Origin: Diadema setosum
Lineage: Eukaryota; Echinodermata; Echinoidea; Diadematoida; Diadematidae
Length of the DNA: 64,000 nt
Assembly: GCF_964275005.1 (NCBI RefSeq)
Contig: NC_092701.1
Coordinates: 33,358,520 to 33,422,519 of the forward strand
Reading direction: 5' to 3'
The position numbers and the translations under genes are program-made. The notes beneath the pieces are model-generated. The model worked only from the letters and a program-made list of their open reading frames with translations, did no database searches and was not told where the DNA came from. Positions 1 through 14,307 of this stretch are shown in pieces (the first letter of the stretch is position 1; each line of letters opens with the position of its first letter).

Positions 1-45
1 AAGGCAAAATATCACAGAGGACTAAATTATGGTTACCATTGGTAT

Positions 46-252
46 ACTGTGAAACAAGGAATGTTCGCGTGCATTTTAATTTAGCGAATTTCGCGAGAGC
101 CAAGATTCGCGAAATTACAATGCACATGAAATTTCTTGTCTACACTATATGCATTGAATGTAAGATGCAACTCGCAATATTTCATGCCGTGAAAAAGGAC
201 ATTGGCTCCAATTTGCGAAAATTTCATGCTGCAAAAATATCAGGTTTTACAG
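46..252 (+). mobile_element. Foldback MITE, family A copy 1
   Basis: An approximately 207-bp element with ends CTGTRAAACNNGG...TTTTACAG and internal inverted blocks built from TTCGCG and GTGCATTTTAATTT. It matches the copies at 16150 and 22938. The terminal bases suggest insertion into TA. There is no coding capacity. Confidence 0.75.
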
Positions 253-393
253 AAATTCATTATTATTCACAGAGCTATCAAAAGATGAAGATATGGCAGC
301 AAACATTCTACACTTTTGCAGGACCTGCCCAGGAGACTGGTGGAGTACTTTAAAAGGCTGACTAAACCATGATTGATCGGCAGACTATCTTAC

Positions 394-3300
394 CATGTGG
401 TACCCAGGAACCTGCCAGATGGATGGTATTCCACTCTCGCTACTCGAGACTCGTGACCCTCGATGTTTGCCACTGGCTCCTCACTGAAATCAACACAAAA
501 ACAAAACAGCATTTTCTTCACATTTATCAGTCATCACAACTGCGAAAAGCAAACAGCTTCATTTAAAGGAAACCTCTGGATGATTTTCAGACTTTTACAT
601 TTGAACAGCTATAAATAAGTTATGAATACAGAGTTTCAGAATTTACAGTGATTGGGGTTGAGGAATAAGAATGTTTTCAAAATTTAAAACATATTGCAAT
701 GAACAAGGATGATGGCATGGCAGCCTCACCATAAGAATGCACGAGTTGGGGCTCAAGGAAGCAGAACAAAAGAAGAATTCAAGCATGAATTTCACACAGG
801 TGAACATGTTAAGCAAGCAGTATTGTAATGAAATTACACGGCTAGATTTCTGAAATATGTGAGGCTCCTATGTTATCAACACTGTTCAGTGTAATTTGTT
901 TAAGATTTTTCAGAGTATTGGTTTCTCTGCTCAAGGACCACAATAAATTCAACAAGTCCACATATGGAGCTGTCAATTTATGAATTACATGATATGAAAT
1001 TATAAAAATCATCTGGAATGCCCCTGTAAGACACTAGAATAAACTCATATAAAGGCATATTTTCTGCACCCTATAACCCTGAATGATAGCACCCCCTAGG
1101 TATCTGGAGTAAAGACTCACCTTTCTAGTGACCAGAGTTTGACAGCGCCGTCTGCTGAGCATGACGCCATGCAGCAGGCAGAGGGTGCCAGAGACAGGGT
1201 GGCCTGGGGGTGGAACACCACACAGCCAACATTGTTGTTATGGCCACGCAGCGTCTTGATGTGGTTGAACTCCGGTGTTGTCCACAGCTTTATGAGACCA
1301 CTCCTATTTCAGAAATAAACGGCATTGAGAACTGATATAGTTCATGAGAAAGGAATGCAATCCTCAAAATGCATGTCATGAAATTGTCGCCGTTGGACGA
1401 TATTTGTGGTCAGAAATAGTGACCATTTCAGTAAATATATCACAATTGATTTCCTGTTCATTTTGTATAAACTATAATGCACATGTTGGCAATGTGAGCT
1501 TTGAGCACTGCTGAATGGCCACAGGTTGATGCACTTTAATTGCAAAAGAGGAGTTCTACTGTATTTTGATCACTTCTTTCACATCAATGCCAATTTTTCC
1601 CTGTAGACAACATTACAAAACACACTATTTGATCGCTTAATCCTAAAATCACTTTGAACACCCCTATCAACACAGAGTATCTACTGAAATGTTTTCTTGA
1701 AACTGCAGATCGAAAAGCAACAGCTTATTCTGGTAAGACTTTCACTGGTTTATCAAACACACTGCTAGCCCTTTAGGCTAAGACACTTTGTGCTTCACAG
1801 CATTGCTAGGAACATGTTAAAATGATCAAACACAGGACTCACCAAGACGCTGTTGCTAACATTTTGGAATCTGGACTAAATCGGCAAAATGAGATTGGTC
1901 TCTGGTCTCCAACTTCACTTCCAATTGCTGTCAGGTTCTGTTCACATTCAGCAACAAAAGAAACATGAGAGAAAGAGAAACAGATAAAATGTACAAACCA
2001 CATAAATTACTCAATAAAAGTCATGTCACATGATGATGTAAGATTGAGAAAAATTGGGGAAAATCTATAATTACAAGCATATGTAATTATGATCTGTCAT
2101 CTAATTTCAATTTATAGAATTTTTAAAAAATTCAGAGAAATTGTATGTTGTAGTTTTAATTCAGTTTCTTGTTGTTCATGAAAATTCCCAACATGATGCA
2201 ATTCTTCATCAGTCATATTTTTGTTATATAACTGAAGAGAAAGCACAATCACTTTCACTACCAGTATGTCTATCAAACCAAATGAAAACATTCTTCAAGG
2301 CTCTCTCTACATTTGATATAATTCTCTATTGCCACTTTTGCAACAATCAAAAAAGAATCCATGAGGTTAGTGTAAATTGTATTATCAAAGTTAATTCTAA
2401 TATTTCTACATAACAGTCTAACTCTTCAGTTGCAATCAGTATTCCTTTCATCAAACTATCAAACTCAAGAAAAAAATTATATTTGGTTTCATGGCTTTAT
2501 GTTCATATCTACTACATGTACAGAAGTATTTTGTACTCACCCTAGCTTTTCTATGTAGCTCCTGTCTCCGTGCATTAGTTTGTGACTCTGGGATGTTCTG
2601 AGCCTTCCGTGCCTCTTCTAATCTCTTGGCCGCCCTGAATTCCAAAATCAGAATACATTTTAGCATAATATCATTGGTGATTAATCAATGAAGAATGTGT
2701 CGACTATAGAAAATATGCATAAAGGGCATGACTTTAAAATGTAAAACAGAAACATGGCCACTGCTATGTGTTTGGTCTTTATATAGAGGTTGAATTGATG
2801 GCAATGTTGACTTTTTTTTAATGTGTATGTGAATATCTTGACATTTCCTGAGACATATGCTGTGGCCAAGTATCATCACTGGATTCCTCTCCCACTGCCC
2901 CTCTCTCATCTGTTTTGGGTAATTCTTTCAATATTCATCAAAAGTAAACACATTCTATTTTAATATAACATGTGTCAGAAAGGAGTATCTTTGGAAAAAT
3001 AAAGGTAAGTACAAATTAAATTCATGTGGCCACTTGGGAAGCAAATGCCAACATGCAAGCAAGCCTGGAACCAACAGCTGTTTTAAAGTCCCCTTTGATG
3101 AGCTAGATTAAGAAACTATGGTGCCTTGTCTACAGAGAGGGAACTACAACCAATGCTAATGTACTTGAACTGAGGACCTTATACACTGAAGATCCCGTGG
3201 TCTTAACCACTGAGCTACAACATGTCTGAGTCATCTGAATAATGTATGAAAAGGTGCATGTGTACCTACACATATAATTTACACCATGGAGCTATAACTG

Positions 3301-6300
3301 GACATATTTGATATGCACATGAATTCCTCTCATTATCATTCAAAAACAAGACTTCCAAGAACTTGACTGATATTGAATAAGTTTGTTGTGGTGATATATC
3401 TTACCTGGGTAATGAGTATTCAGCAATCCAGAACCTGGCACTCTTGAGGCTCTCTGGGCCTTCATGGTACCAAGTGGTCTCTTTCTCCTGCTTACAAAGA
3501 AGCAGGAGATTGTCAGACAAAACATAAAGACACAGACAGACACAAAGCCAGACAGGAAAACAATAAACTTTGATGCTACACAACATTCTTTTATACTCCA
3601 GTCATATTCTGGAGCAGCCCATTAAACCAATATGGGGCAAAGAACAAGCTGCATTCCAAGGACAGAGGAATTTATAAATTGCTTCATCAGCAAACATTAT
3701 GTCTACTTTATAAATCAAATTGAAAAAAAGAAAGAAAGAAAAAAGATGACTAGGTTTATTTGGGCTAAAAGGAAATATCTCTTGCCAGATAACTGTATGT
3801 TAAGAGGCTTCTAACTGATATGATAATTCTAAAGCTCTTTGCTCCTTTAATGCTATCATTAAAATACTTGGTGCTCTGGAGTAAGAGATAGATGTATAAT
3901 GCCACAAACCACAGCCTGAAAAAAAAAATGTTATGAAGGTTTATTGAATGCTGGTAAATTTGGTTTACATTGCTCTGTTAAGAAGAGCAGCAGCTGTGAA
4001 GCAGCCAATCTGCAGTGCATACTGAGGTGACAGTCATGGTCGCTGCAATTACTACAAGTTACAAATCTTTTCAGGAGCAAAGCCTGGGGCAACATCTATA
4101 TTTTCATTCTTTTTTGCTTATATCTTTTTTCGTCCTAAACTCACCGCTTGCTCTTCCTTGGCCTTCTCCCTGCTGGCCTTCTTGGCCTGCTTGTCTTGGT
4201 CAGCCATCTCACCCAGGGCTGCAAGGAGGTGACGCAGACGCTCTCGCCTCTCCGCCGGACCTTCCCCAAACAAACCTGAGCAAAGGAAGACACTAGAGAT
4301 ACATGACCAGCTCGCCGTCATATTCCACATACACTGTATCACACATGCCATGTCACATTCAAAGAAAGTTGGTCTTCAGCATTACCATAGTATTTTCTCT
4401 TTTTTTTCTGAATATATTTCCATAACAATATATCAGTAATGCATAGAGTTTCTCTTTTCTCACATGATTCTAGACAATCTAAACTTACAGTCCAAAATTA
4501 TTTCATTCCAAATGTGTGAGTTTACCTGATACAAAATCACAGAGCCTACTACATTGAATCCAACATAATGAAACATCACATGAAACAACATGTTTGCTTC
4601 TTTTTTTTTATCCAAAATATATTAAAAAAAAAAATCTTACATATTGGCTCTCCATACTTCCTCAGCTGGGCCTTCACTTCAGAGTCATCTGTTGACACTG
4701 TAATTTGCCTTGCCTGAAAAAAAAAAAAGATGACATTTGCAAAAAGGAAATAAACCAAAGAATTTTCTACATAGATTACATCTTTATCTCCATTTAATTT
4801 GCTATGAAAGATGCCACATACATCATTGACCCACCACAGAAATATGAGCTAAATAGATTTCAGCAAAGAATTCTATATATTTTGATATAATCTATATTGG
4901 CTTCCAGGTTAGTTCTTATTATGAAAGCAAAGCACCATCAACAATGAGAAACAGCTAAAAAACACGGTCAAATATGGTCAAATCTTTTCGTCACATTCAT
5001 TTCCAAGAATTGCATCAAATAAAATTTTGTAATACAGTTAAACTCGCATAAGTCGATCTTCTCGGGACTGAGCAAAACACATCGACTTAGGCGATTTTCG
5101 ACTTGTGCGTAAGTCGAAAAAAAATCGACTTACAGTTTCACCACAGGTACATACATGTATGTTTAATGTACATGTACAATTTGTATGTTGTCTACTCTGG
5201 AGCCGAGAGCTGGAGCGGTGTGCCGCAGCACGGGTCGCCCAGCAGGGCCGTGGCTAACTTTGCATGGACAGTGCATTAGTATTGGCACAGGTCCGATTAC
5301 TTTACACCCTTGTTACACCTTGGGGAAGTGAATATGAACGATATTTGAGCAGTGATTGATTCAAGTTTACCATACCGTGGCTTGAAATGCCTGTAGAGGT
5401 GCAATTCTGATTTACCCGTGCCCGTAACTTTCCCCCTACTGCGCTTTGAAAACTCAGCAGCGGCCATTATACCACTCCACTGCACAGCGCTGCAAATGCC
5501 AAGCTACACTGCAAGCTCAATACTGTACATGTAAATGAAAGCATGTGTACTGTACGAACGCTTTACGTACGTAGCGCGACAGCTGACAGGGCTGTACCAG
5601 CGGACCCCCAAATACGAAGAGAGTTAAAGGATCCCATGCGATCGCTTTGAATTTTGATTTTAGATCATTTTTTTTTTTTGTCACCTCAAACTCATCTGAC
5701 AAACAAAATAATGATGAGTAATAAATAATGAATAATAAATGACAGTGATTTATTACACAATAAAATCTTATTCGACTTAGGCACAGTGAATTCAATGGTT
5801 TTTCCGTGAAAGTGTTCTTGGAATTTCATCGACTTAGGCGAGTATTCGACTTACAAAATTCGACTTGTGAGTGAAGTAATACACGTACGTCAATGGGGAA
5901 AAATCGGGACTTTTTAAAATCATCGACTTGCGCGATTATTCGACATATGCGACGTCGACTTAGGCGAGTTTAACTGTACACTCTTTGTTAGCATAATTAC
6001 ACGATTGTACAATTGTCTTGATGCATAGGTGTGTTCTGTCCTATAACAATATTTTGTTCACTTTTAATTCATGATAACAGCAATAATAAGAAGATGAACT
6101 ATTCTAATCAAACAATAAAGTCATTCAAATATTACAATCTGACCAATAAACAAACAACAAACAAACATGCTGTCATAAAAAACAATAGTTATTACATTTA
6201 TGTAATAAGCAAATTATGCATGTAAAAAAGGGTCGCCCAAGCATCACAGATATGCAAGCTTACCTTCCTTCGCCTTTCAAATTCTGCTAAAAGCTCTTTT

Positions 6301-6991
6301 CTCCTTTCACTTATATGCTCCTCCAAGTCAAATGTTTCTCCTGGAAAACAAATGGGGGGGGGGGGAACAGAGGAAAAGGAAGAAAGACAGAAAAAGACAG
6401 AAGGGGAGGGGGGAGAGTAACATAGTAGATGAGATATGTAGTTCTGTTTTATTACTTCATTGTTCTGGTTCTCATACACTGAAAAGTATTCATCCCTTGA
6501 TTCTGATATGGTGTACACTATACTGTACCTTCCAACTGCCTTAAAGCTATCGAGAAGCTATGTATACTGTAGAGGATGTATTTGCTATAAAGATTTCTCC
6601 TGCTACAAAAGAGCCACTAATCATTTATTCCCTCATCAAACACACACACACACTGAATAAAAGAAAGAAATAAAACAAGGAATTGAAGCAAATGCATAAG
6701 ATAATAATCAGGTATGGAGCCTATATGCTTTTAAAATATTACATTCATATTTCCTCACCAATCTATGTAAAAATAGCTGAAAAAAACCCCAACAACTTTA
6801 TTCAAGCTGGTTCATGAGCTGCTGCTACTGAAATTGTTCCCTACATACACACCAGCAGACATGTTGATGTTGCCCCCATCTGCACCAGAGTTACTGGGAT
6901 CCGCGGTCATCTGCTTCTTGAGTTGCTTTTCCAGAGACCCATAATGCACACGCTGCTTCTTCAGGGCTGGCGCCCCTTCGTCGTCAGACAT
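394..6991 (-). CDS. PRPF4: PRPF4, U4/U6 snRNP protein Prp4 (nine exons seen, 3' part outside window)
   Basis: Prp4 is the WD40 subunit of the U4/U6 di-snRNP, binding with PPIH and PRPF3 and needed for tri-snRNP assembly in the nucleus. Exons on the minus strand, 5' to 3': 6853-6991, 6264-6340, 4641-4713, 4145-4275, 3405-3487, 2541-2634, 1843-1937, 1121-1303, 394-483. All have GT donors and AG acceptors, and the phases join without a break. The joined product is about 321 residues. It shows an N-terminal YGSL motif, the EEHISER and EFERR blocks, the SFM/Prp4 motif ([17 protein letters not shown], then [14 protein letters not shown]), the [11 protein letters not shown] block, and the start of the WD40 propeller (LKTLRGH-like strand, [38 protein letters not shown]). 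Human PRPF4 has 522 residues, so about 200 C-terminal residues lie beyond position 1. The start MSDDEGAP matches the expected N-terminal charge pattern. Confidence 0.96.
3140..3223 (-). repeat. tRNA-derived SINE fragment
   Basis: On the minus strand it reads TGTTGTAGCTCAGTGGTTAA (A-box region), then CAGTTCAAGTACATTAGC (B-box region). The cloverleaf pairing is poor, so this is a SINE-like relic rather than a working tRNA. In a PRPF4 intron. Confidence 0.55.
5033..5978 (+). mobile_element. 946-bp inverted-repeat DNA element in PRPF4 intron
   Basis: The ends TACAGTTAAACTCGC and GCGAGTTTAACTGTA are inverted repeats. The subterminal zones on both sides are packed with CGACTTAGGCG/AAGTCGA variants. 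The interior includes a CpG-rich 5200-5600 stretch with no transposase frame. It is probably a non-autonomous cut-and-paste element; the superfamily is not determined. Confidence 0.7.
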
Positions 6992-8444
6992 GATCTTGGT
7001 CCTTTTGCAGTCCGATGAACCTTCCTAGCAAGGAATTTATGATAGTAAAAAAAAGATAATAAACTAAATGATAATGAATAAAAACAACAACAAAATGATA
7101 AAGAAGAAGAAGAAAAAAAAAAACCAACAGCACGTACCCATGTATGGAGGTATAGAACAGACCCAGTAGCAGGTGCCATTTCACTTTTATGCTTAGATTT
7201 TAATTGGGGAATACATTCTGGCCCTGGTCCACTCAATCTTGACCACTGTGTTTGTCATTGGTCATATTTTTCTGATACAATAGCGTGTCTGAATATGTTA
7301 TATGAAATGGCTGAAAATAATTTGCCCGATTTGTTTACAGAAAAAACGCCGCAAATAATGGGGTAAAATTTATTTTACTCCATCAATATTTTGTGACACC
7401 CTATCAAATTTTGCAGCGTAACGTTACACATTCAAAAGCATAAGTATTCACAGTGCAGTGTGATGTGACACTACTGCTGCAAGTACGTAGGCGGAAGCGC
7501 CGTCAGCTGCCTGTCGCTCTTCTCAATCCTCTCACATTTCATGCATCATGCACGCCCCGCTCCCGGTGCAGTGTAGTGTAGTCAACTCGTACTTCACCGT
7601 GGACTCATCATGGGCAGGACTCATGGCCATGCATTAATATGCTATGTAGCTAGCCACAAACGTGACACTGACATGAGTATGTGGGACCGATGTAAGTAAC
7701 CGGGCTCCTTTCTAAAATTCCATTTTCGTAACTTTTGAAGAATTATTATTGCAATGGAAAATACCCATCGACAAAAATTACAATGGATTTCTAACGGCTC
7801 TGATAATTTACTTAAGATACTCACAATAAACTCAGCAAAGTAAGACAAATAGGTTCGGACGATTCACGATTTCGTTCGGATTCCGCAGACTTGAACGTTC
7901 AATACTTTGCATTTTGATATCCATTAAAAGATCACACAAAAACATAATTTGTTATTTCTCATCTATATTTAAATAAATTAATATAGTTAGGATTTTTATC
8001 TTTGTAAATTGAAGCTAATTTTTGCATTTTATGTAATTCATAATTTGATTGTACGCACATATCTTATCTCTTCTCTTCTTAATTCCACGTAGACTCTGCT
8101 ACCGTAGCAAAAGTGGGGTAATGAAGACAAATGTAGACGTTTCAAAGAGTTATTTCTCGCATGTATATACCTCCATTTACTCTGTAGTGTTTTAGCTGCT
8201 ATTTTATGACTATTTCTTCAAAAGAACCGTGTTCAGATGCTCCAGTAACTGGCAACGCTACAGTCTGGTCGAACTACGTAGTCCTACCCGTGCTAATCGG
8301 TGTTTGTTTATCGTTGAGGTAACTGCGAATCGAGGCTAGGGCCGAGGCCGGCGAGGGGACACACAGCAGAGGCGGAGGAGGAAATCAGTATCGAGACGAT
8401 CCACTCAGTAAATCATCTGGTATTGATATTGCAGTACTGCAGAA
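6992..8444. promoter_or_regulatory. Shared head-to-head promoter region of PRPF4 and SEC22B
   Basis: The ATG codons of PRPF4 (minus) and SEC22B (plus) are 1.45 kb apart and diverge, with no other supported exon between them. Two CpG-rich stretches occur, near 7480-7580 and 8260-8400, the second just upstream of the SEC22B ATG. I saw no clear TATA box. Placement of the 5' UTRs is inference; transcript 5' ends would settle whether the two genes share one bidirectional promoter. Confidence 0.45.
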
Positions 8445-11400
8445 ATGGTGTTGATGACAATGATTGCTCGTGTAGCTGATGGACTGCCGTTAGCAGCATC
8501 CATGCAGGAAGATGAACAGGTATAAATTTGCGTTTATTCCGTGTACGCTGTAAAAATTTAGAACATGCCATAGAATTAAAGTTTACATTAATACTAACAC
8601 GTTACACTCTGCATAATTAACGTTCAGGCAATTCAGTAAAAACTTTCTAGAAAATTTACCATTTAGTAGCACCTCTATCTATCCATTATTTATGGGTTGT
8701 TATTAATGCATGTGAGGCTGATTACTAAAGCTCCCCGAGTTATTTATTTGATTTTAACCAGACTTGCAAATGATGGTAAATTTAATGCACTTAAATTTAC
8801 CCACCATATAGCCATAAAGAAAATAGATCATCGGCACAAATGCACAACAATCAATCATATACAAAGATAAAATTTTTTTTAAATGGTTAGTTTATTTCAA
8901 AAATAAATTGCAATTACGCCATTTACGGTATTAGTTATGACACTATTGACAGTTGACTGTCATTTCGGATGTAAAGTAAGCTGTGCAAAATTCGACCATA
9001 ATGCCATCCACAATTTGACTGAGCACTAGCTTATCCTTTTTGCATGCAGTCCAATTTTGGCAGGGGAGGTCAAATTTAGTGTAGTGATCTCTATTGTCAT
9101 CAAGGTGGGCTGTGGGCTAGTAGTAGGCCAAACTACCAAGGTCTACTTGTGAATTACTTTACGAGACCCCATTGATATCTATCTCCTTACTTCATTGCTA
9201 GTGAAGCTGTGTAACTGGTCTGTGTATGCAAACTTTGTTTCATGCCTGTTTCCAGAATATGGTTAAATTTTCAAACTTGACCAGAAGAGCACAGTGCACT
9301 TCAGTTATTCACTGTAACAATGTTTTTGTTTTTTTGTTTGTTTGCTTGTAATAAGATATTTCATTATGGTTTGTTCATCATTCTTCTGCTTACTTCCCAT
9401 ATGCAGGCTGGGCGAAGTCTGCAAGATTACCAGAATCAAGCCAAGATGCTGTTTCGGAAGCTGAATGACCAGTCACCATCAAAGTGCAGTATTGAATCTG
9501 GACCAATGATCTTTCAGTGAGTTGGGAGAAGTGGATTACCTTGAAGGACATGGTATCAGTTATTTGATGAGTCAGTTCTTCTGAGCATCTTTGAGAATGT
9601 GAAGAACCTCAAAGCTTTATCTTTTGTCCACATTTCAATCATAAGTGGTCTATTAATTATCATATTGTTTTGAAAGGTAGTCACCTGTTTGAAGTTCATG
9701 TGCATTCTTAATGATTATCACATATTATTGAGCATGTTTGCACAAAACTTTCAAGTGAAGTTTGCAATTTTGTCTTCTGTCTTTTCTTTGAAGAAGTGTA
9801 AATGTAGACTGAGCAAATCTTATCTAGTATCTGAGGAATCCTCTGTCATTCTCATGTAATATGTACACCAGTAATATAATGCTCTCATCCCATTACCCTA
9901 AATACACGCAGTTACCATAAACTAATGGATATTTCTGTTTTTCTATGTGCATTATCAACAAAAGTTATTTGATCGAGACTGGCATCTGTTACCTGACTCT
10001 GTGTGAGAAATCTTTCTCGAAGAGATTGGCCTTCAATTACTTGGAAGAGCTGCACCAGGAATTCTACTCGCAGTATGGCAAGCGGGTGGCAACAGTCTCG
10101 AGGCCATATTCTTTCATTGAATTCGGTGAGAAAGCCCCATCCTATGTGGCTTCAATGTACTGCACGCTGATAGCATGTAATGGCAAACTTTCTAGATTGT
10201 TCATACTGGCACAGATTGATGTTTCCATCCTTGTAGGATATGGATGAGCATGTTATTCTATTTGCTTACAATGATGATGAAACACTTTCTGATAAAAGAA
10301 GTGACAACAGTGAGGTTAGACACAGAAGCACCATACCCAACAATTGATGCTCAAGTGAAGATGTGGGGATCATTCCGCTTTGTCAGGAACATTGTAATTT
10401 TGTATGCATTGAACTTAAGAGTTGCTCTTTTTGTAAAAATCTGTTCCAATAGATGCTACGTTAATCGTAGTTGGGGTTGTTTTGAGTCTGTAAAGTCCTA
10501 TGTGTTCATATATGTATTGACAAAAAGAACTGAATTTCATGAATGTGAGAATGATGTTATTCCCTGCAAGAAGTGAAAAATGGAAGCTGTGTATTATTTG
10601 TACAGGTATACCAAGGAATATGCTCTATGGAATTGTATCTAGATTGAAACATATGTGTATGAAACAGTTTACATCTTCTTATAAACGTTTGTTTGTGCTG
10701 TTTTCTTCATTCATCTTGAAACAGACACATACCTCCAAAAGATTAAGAAGTCATATACGGACACAAGAGCACGGAGAAATCTGTCGACTATCAACTCGGA
10801 GCTGCAAGATGTGCAGAAAATCATGGTACAAAACATAGATGACGTCATGCAGAGGGGTGTGGCATTATCAGGTGAGACAATTTGTCAGCTTCTATTGCTC
10901 GCTTGCAGTTTTCTTGTGCTGGTTCCCAAATCATTTGTCAATAATCCAGGTGCCATGAACTCTGAGTCCACAGCAATTGCTTCTCGCGTTGTAAGTTATT
11001 GAAACTTTAAAACTGTAGTCTGACAAAGCGAAATTTATTTGGCAATTTTGAGAAATCCATGAGAGAATCATAGCTGCCCAAGAATAGCATTGAGCCAAAT
11101 ATGTATCATGATGCTCACAAATAACTTGGTCAACTTCACTCAAGTGATCATCACATGTGCTAGCACTAGGCTGAAGGTTTAAAACTTATTCAAGTTGGTT
11201 TTCGCTTGTTTTCCATCCAAATGGACTCGATATTCCACTGAAGGGGTATTCCATTAGGAGTTACTCACTTTTGTCTCAAAATTGTTTTTGTTCACAGAAT
11301 TGGACAACCAGGCTTCCAGACTGTCAACAATGTCACAGCAATACAGAAAAGATGCCAAGTCCTTAAATCTCCGATCAAGAAATGCTAAAATTGCTGCTGT

Positions 11401-11449
11401 GTTAGTCATCGTATTCCTTGTGTCCCTTGCAGTGTACTTCTGGTGGTGA
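8445..11449 (+). CDS. SEC22B: SEC22B, vesicle-trafficking R-SNARE (complete)
   Basis: SEC22B is the longin-type R-SNARE for ER-Golgi transport, pairing with syntaxin-5 or syntaxin-18 complexes. Exons: 8445-8519, 9407-9516, 9965-10125, 10725-10871, 11298-11449. Phases close exactly and give 214 residues, against 215 in human. The start [19 protein letters not shown] and the phrase MQEDEQ are near-identical to vertebrate SEC22B. The longin domain covers about residues 1-125 ([34 protein letters not shown]). The SNARE helix follows ([20 protein letters not shown]), with the zero-layer arginine in [11 protein letters not shown]-terminal membrane anchor of about 19 hydrophobic residues ends in YFWW. 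The stop is TGA at 11447-11449. Nothing suggests loss of function. Confidence 0.97.
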
Positions 11450-12717
11450 TTGAAATCTTGATTTCCAGCATTATGACCCCCAGTTTTCCTCTTGCTCTGC
11501 AAAGTATTTGTAACTAACAAGTTGTGCACGCATCCAAAATCAAAGGTGTAAGGTTAAGACATTCCTGTAAATAGCTGAAGTTTATAACAAATGTTGCTAA
11601 CCTTGGTCATGCCTTCATCAGTAATAGAATGAGATGATGATGAGAGAAGTTCATTTTGGATCTATCGGTAAGTGCTTACAAGTGCATAATATTTCGTAAA
11701 TATTTCATAAATCAGAATACAGCAAATGAGTAATCACTTTGTTACATATTTATTAGATGAATTGAAAGTATACATATTAGATCATTGTGAAGGCTTCGTT
11801 GGAATCACCTCATTGTTTTCAATCCAAATCCTTCCCCTGCACTCTCTGTCAGCTATCTTTAGTTTCCACTCTTCACTAATATACCAACAATACATGTACT
11901 TTTGTTTACTTTGAATGCTTTGTTATGCTTGAGCTTCTCAGCCTCAGTCTTATATGTATGCCACGATTGAGAGGCCACTATAAGCAGGTACCAAAAGGAT
12001 AAGTTTAGCTTGATGTCTTAACAGCTATTGTCTTATTGTTGTTATTGCCTTTTTTTTGGGGGGGGGGGGGAGGAGGGCCCTGTTGTACAAATGTATATTG
12101 TCCTTGTCTACCTTCATCAGAAACATTTTTTTTTTCAGGCAGCTGTTATTAAAGCAGTACATGTGAAACAAAACAATATAGCTAGTAAACTTGGAATTTG
12201 ATAATGTTCTCCCTTTGGTGTGCATCCAAATGTGTTTTAAAGTGTTGTTGGTGACTCTGTAGACTAAACTGCCAATACCCTCAGTAAGACACAGACTTGA
12301 ACCTAGGACAGGGCTTCAAACTGTTTGACATTTGTCCACGTCAAACACAGGTAATGTACTAATTCAGAGCACAATTGGGCTTCTGATGGTTTCTAATCAG
12401 GGCGATTTTTATTCTTCACTACTAATTCTGTGACCGATTATCAGCATCCAGCATCAACTGCATCAGGCAGATTGATCTTTTATGTCATGTGCATATTGAC
12501 ATCCTCCAGAAAAGATTTCAGCGCAAGTGTTCAATTCAGTTAAACTCAAAGCATATCTCTGGTTTGCCCATTAGTACATGTATTTTTGGTCAAAGGTTTG
12601 ATATTTGCATTTACAGTATTTACAAATGCTTACAGACTGGGTAAAATATAAAAGCTCTTTGCATATCATTCATTTTCATAAAGGTAAATGGATATAATGA
12701 TAATAATGATAATAATG

Positions 12718-12808
<91 letters not shown>

Positions 12809-14307
12809 TAATAACTAGAAAAGTACTCAAAGAGTGCAGACCGCTGCCAAGCAGCTAATTTCCACCTGTACACACATGCTGAAAATTGCCCCATAGTTTT
12901 TATAAAAAAATCCTTCAAAATTCATAACAAATTTCTTGATGACTACAAATTTTTCCTGTATATTTCATTCAAATCTGTTCACAACTTCTTGAGTTATTTT
13001 GCACACAGACAAAACAATGCCGACAGAGATGACTTGGCGGAGGTAATACAATAATACCAATTGTCATCATTATCATTCTTATAATCATGAGTATTTCTGT
13101 TTTTAATGTTGCATACCTGTGATGCAAAGCATTATTTATGATGATGATGATTCAGGGCATTTGTATAGTGTCATATACATGTACCGGTATCTGTTTTGAA
13201 AACAATTTATGTACCGGTAATTCCTAAGTCATCATAAAATTCATAAGTATTCTTATGATCATATATTTAGCTCCCACATACTTCTTTGAAAGTGCAGTGT
13301 ATATTGTTTTCATTGGCAAACTTGTAGAAAAAAACTTTATTGGTAAGAGCTACACAATGTATGTTAAAAAAAAATGATAGATAACAATCCATAACCAGCT
13401 ACTACTTGTAGGGCCTACATTGTACTGTATATGATGTGATTGATAAAGTGACAAGATGCAGTGTGCAAAAAAAAAAATAAATAAATTGTGTGCTGCATTG
13501 TGTTTGAACAACAAATTGTACTACAAACTTGTGACAAGACTTGAAGGCTTGCCTCACGGCAGGGATGATAATTTATGACCTTTCTAAACATATGGAAGAC
13601 AGACACCAGCATTTCTGCCATTTGAGAAGGTCAATTTTGTTTTACTTAGCTATCATATGATTTGCTTCTACAGCCTCTGTGTCATCTGCATCTATGTGAC
13701 TTGCATGTTAAGAAAAGAGTGGCCCATTGATTTGGGAAAATTGTCTTTGAAATACAGTATTGTAAAGCATCGGTTTTCATCACCAAATACGACTTTATTT
13801 GCTGGAGCTTGTAAATGCAGGGTTTCTTTTGTTCGTGTTTTAGGTGAGTGATCTTTTTCTCAGTATTTTAACAATATAGTAGATGTCCAAATTGTGTCAG
13901 TGAAAGCAATTAATGCAAAAGAAGGCAAATGACTACCAGCTCTTTGAATACACATATTATAAAGACAGACATTTTCCCAGTGAAAGACCAGTCAAATGTA
14001 CATGTTCATAGCAAATTTTATTAGTGTATGTCAAGAAAAGTACTTTCTGTAGAATTCACAATTAAATATCAACTCGCTGTGACCCTAATATTTTGTATCA
14101 TTTCTTTGATTTGAAAGGACAGCAGAAATTGTGTATATTACCAGTAAAAGTAAATTGTAAGTGCTATAGGATGTGAAAGGTCCACAGTGCTTGTTTATGC
14201 CAGAGAAAGTTTGATGACAAGCAAGGTGTTTAGGTACTGCCTGACTGCATGATGTATTGTGCACATCAGCTAATTACAGTGTACCAGTACCCTGGTAAAT
14301 CTTTTTT
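11450..14307. other. SEC22B downstream region, no gene seen
   Basis: AT-rich DNA after the SEC22B stop. It probably holds the SEC22B 3' UTR, but no strong poly(A) signal marks its end nearby. It has a G run at 12059-12070 and the TAA microsatellite. Open frames here are short and lack exon-like borders. Confidence 0.6.
12690..12815 (+). repeat. TAA/AAT microsatellite
   Basis: About 120 bp of ATAATAATA with scattered ATAATG interruptions, downstream of SEC22B. It produces a spurious tyrosine-rich frame on the minus strand. Confidence 0.95.

Noticed and set aside
39-353. 104-codon plus-strand frame at the window start
   Set aside because: It lies over the family A MITE and has no exon borders or protein-like composition; similar frames recur over the other copies.
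12676-12918. Minus-strand frame rich in tyrosine
   Set aside because: It is a translation of the TAA microsatellite, not a gene.
13190-13221. Repeated TACCGGTA palindromes here and at 27966, 33155 and 60441
   Set aside because: They are short and scattered with no consistent spacing or partner feature; compatible with chance.
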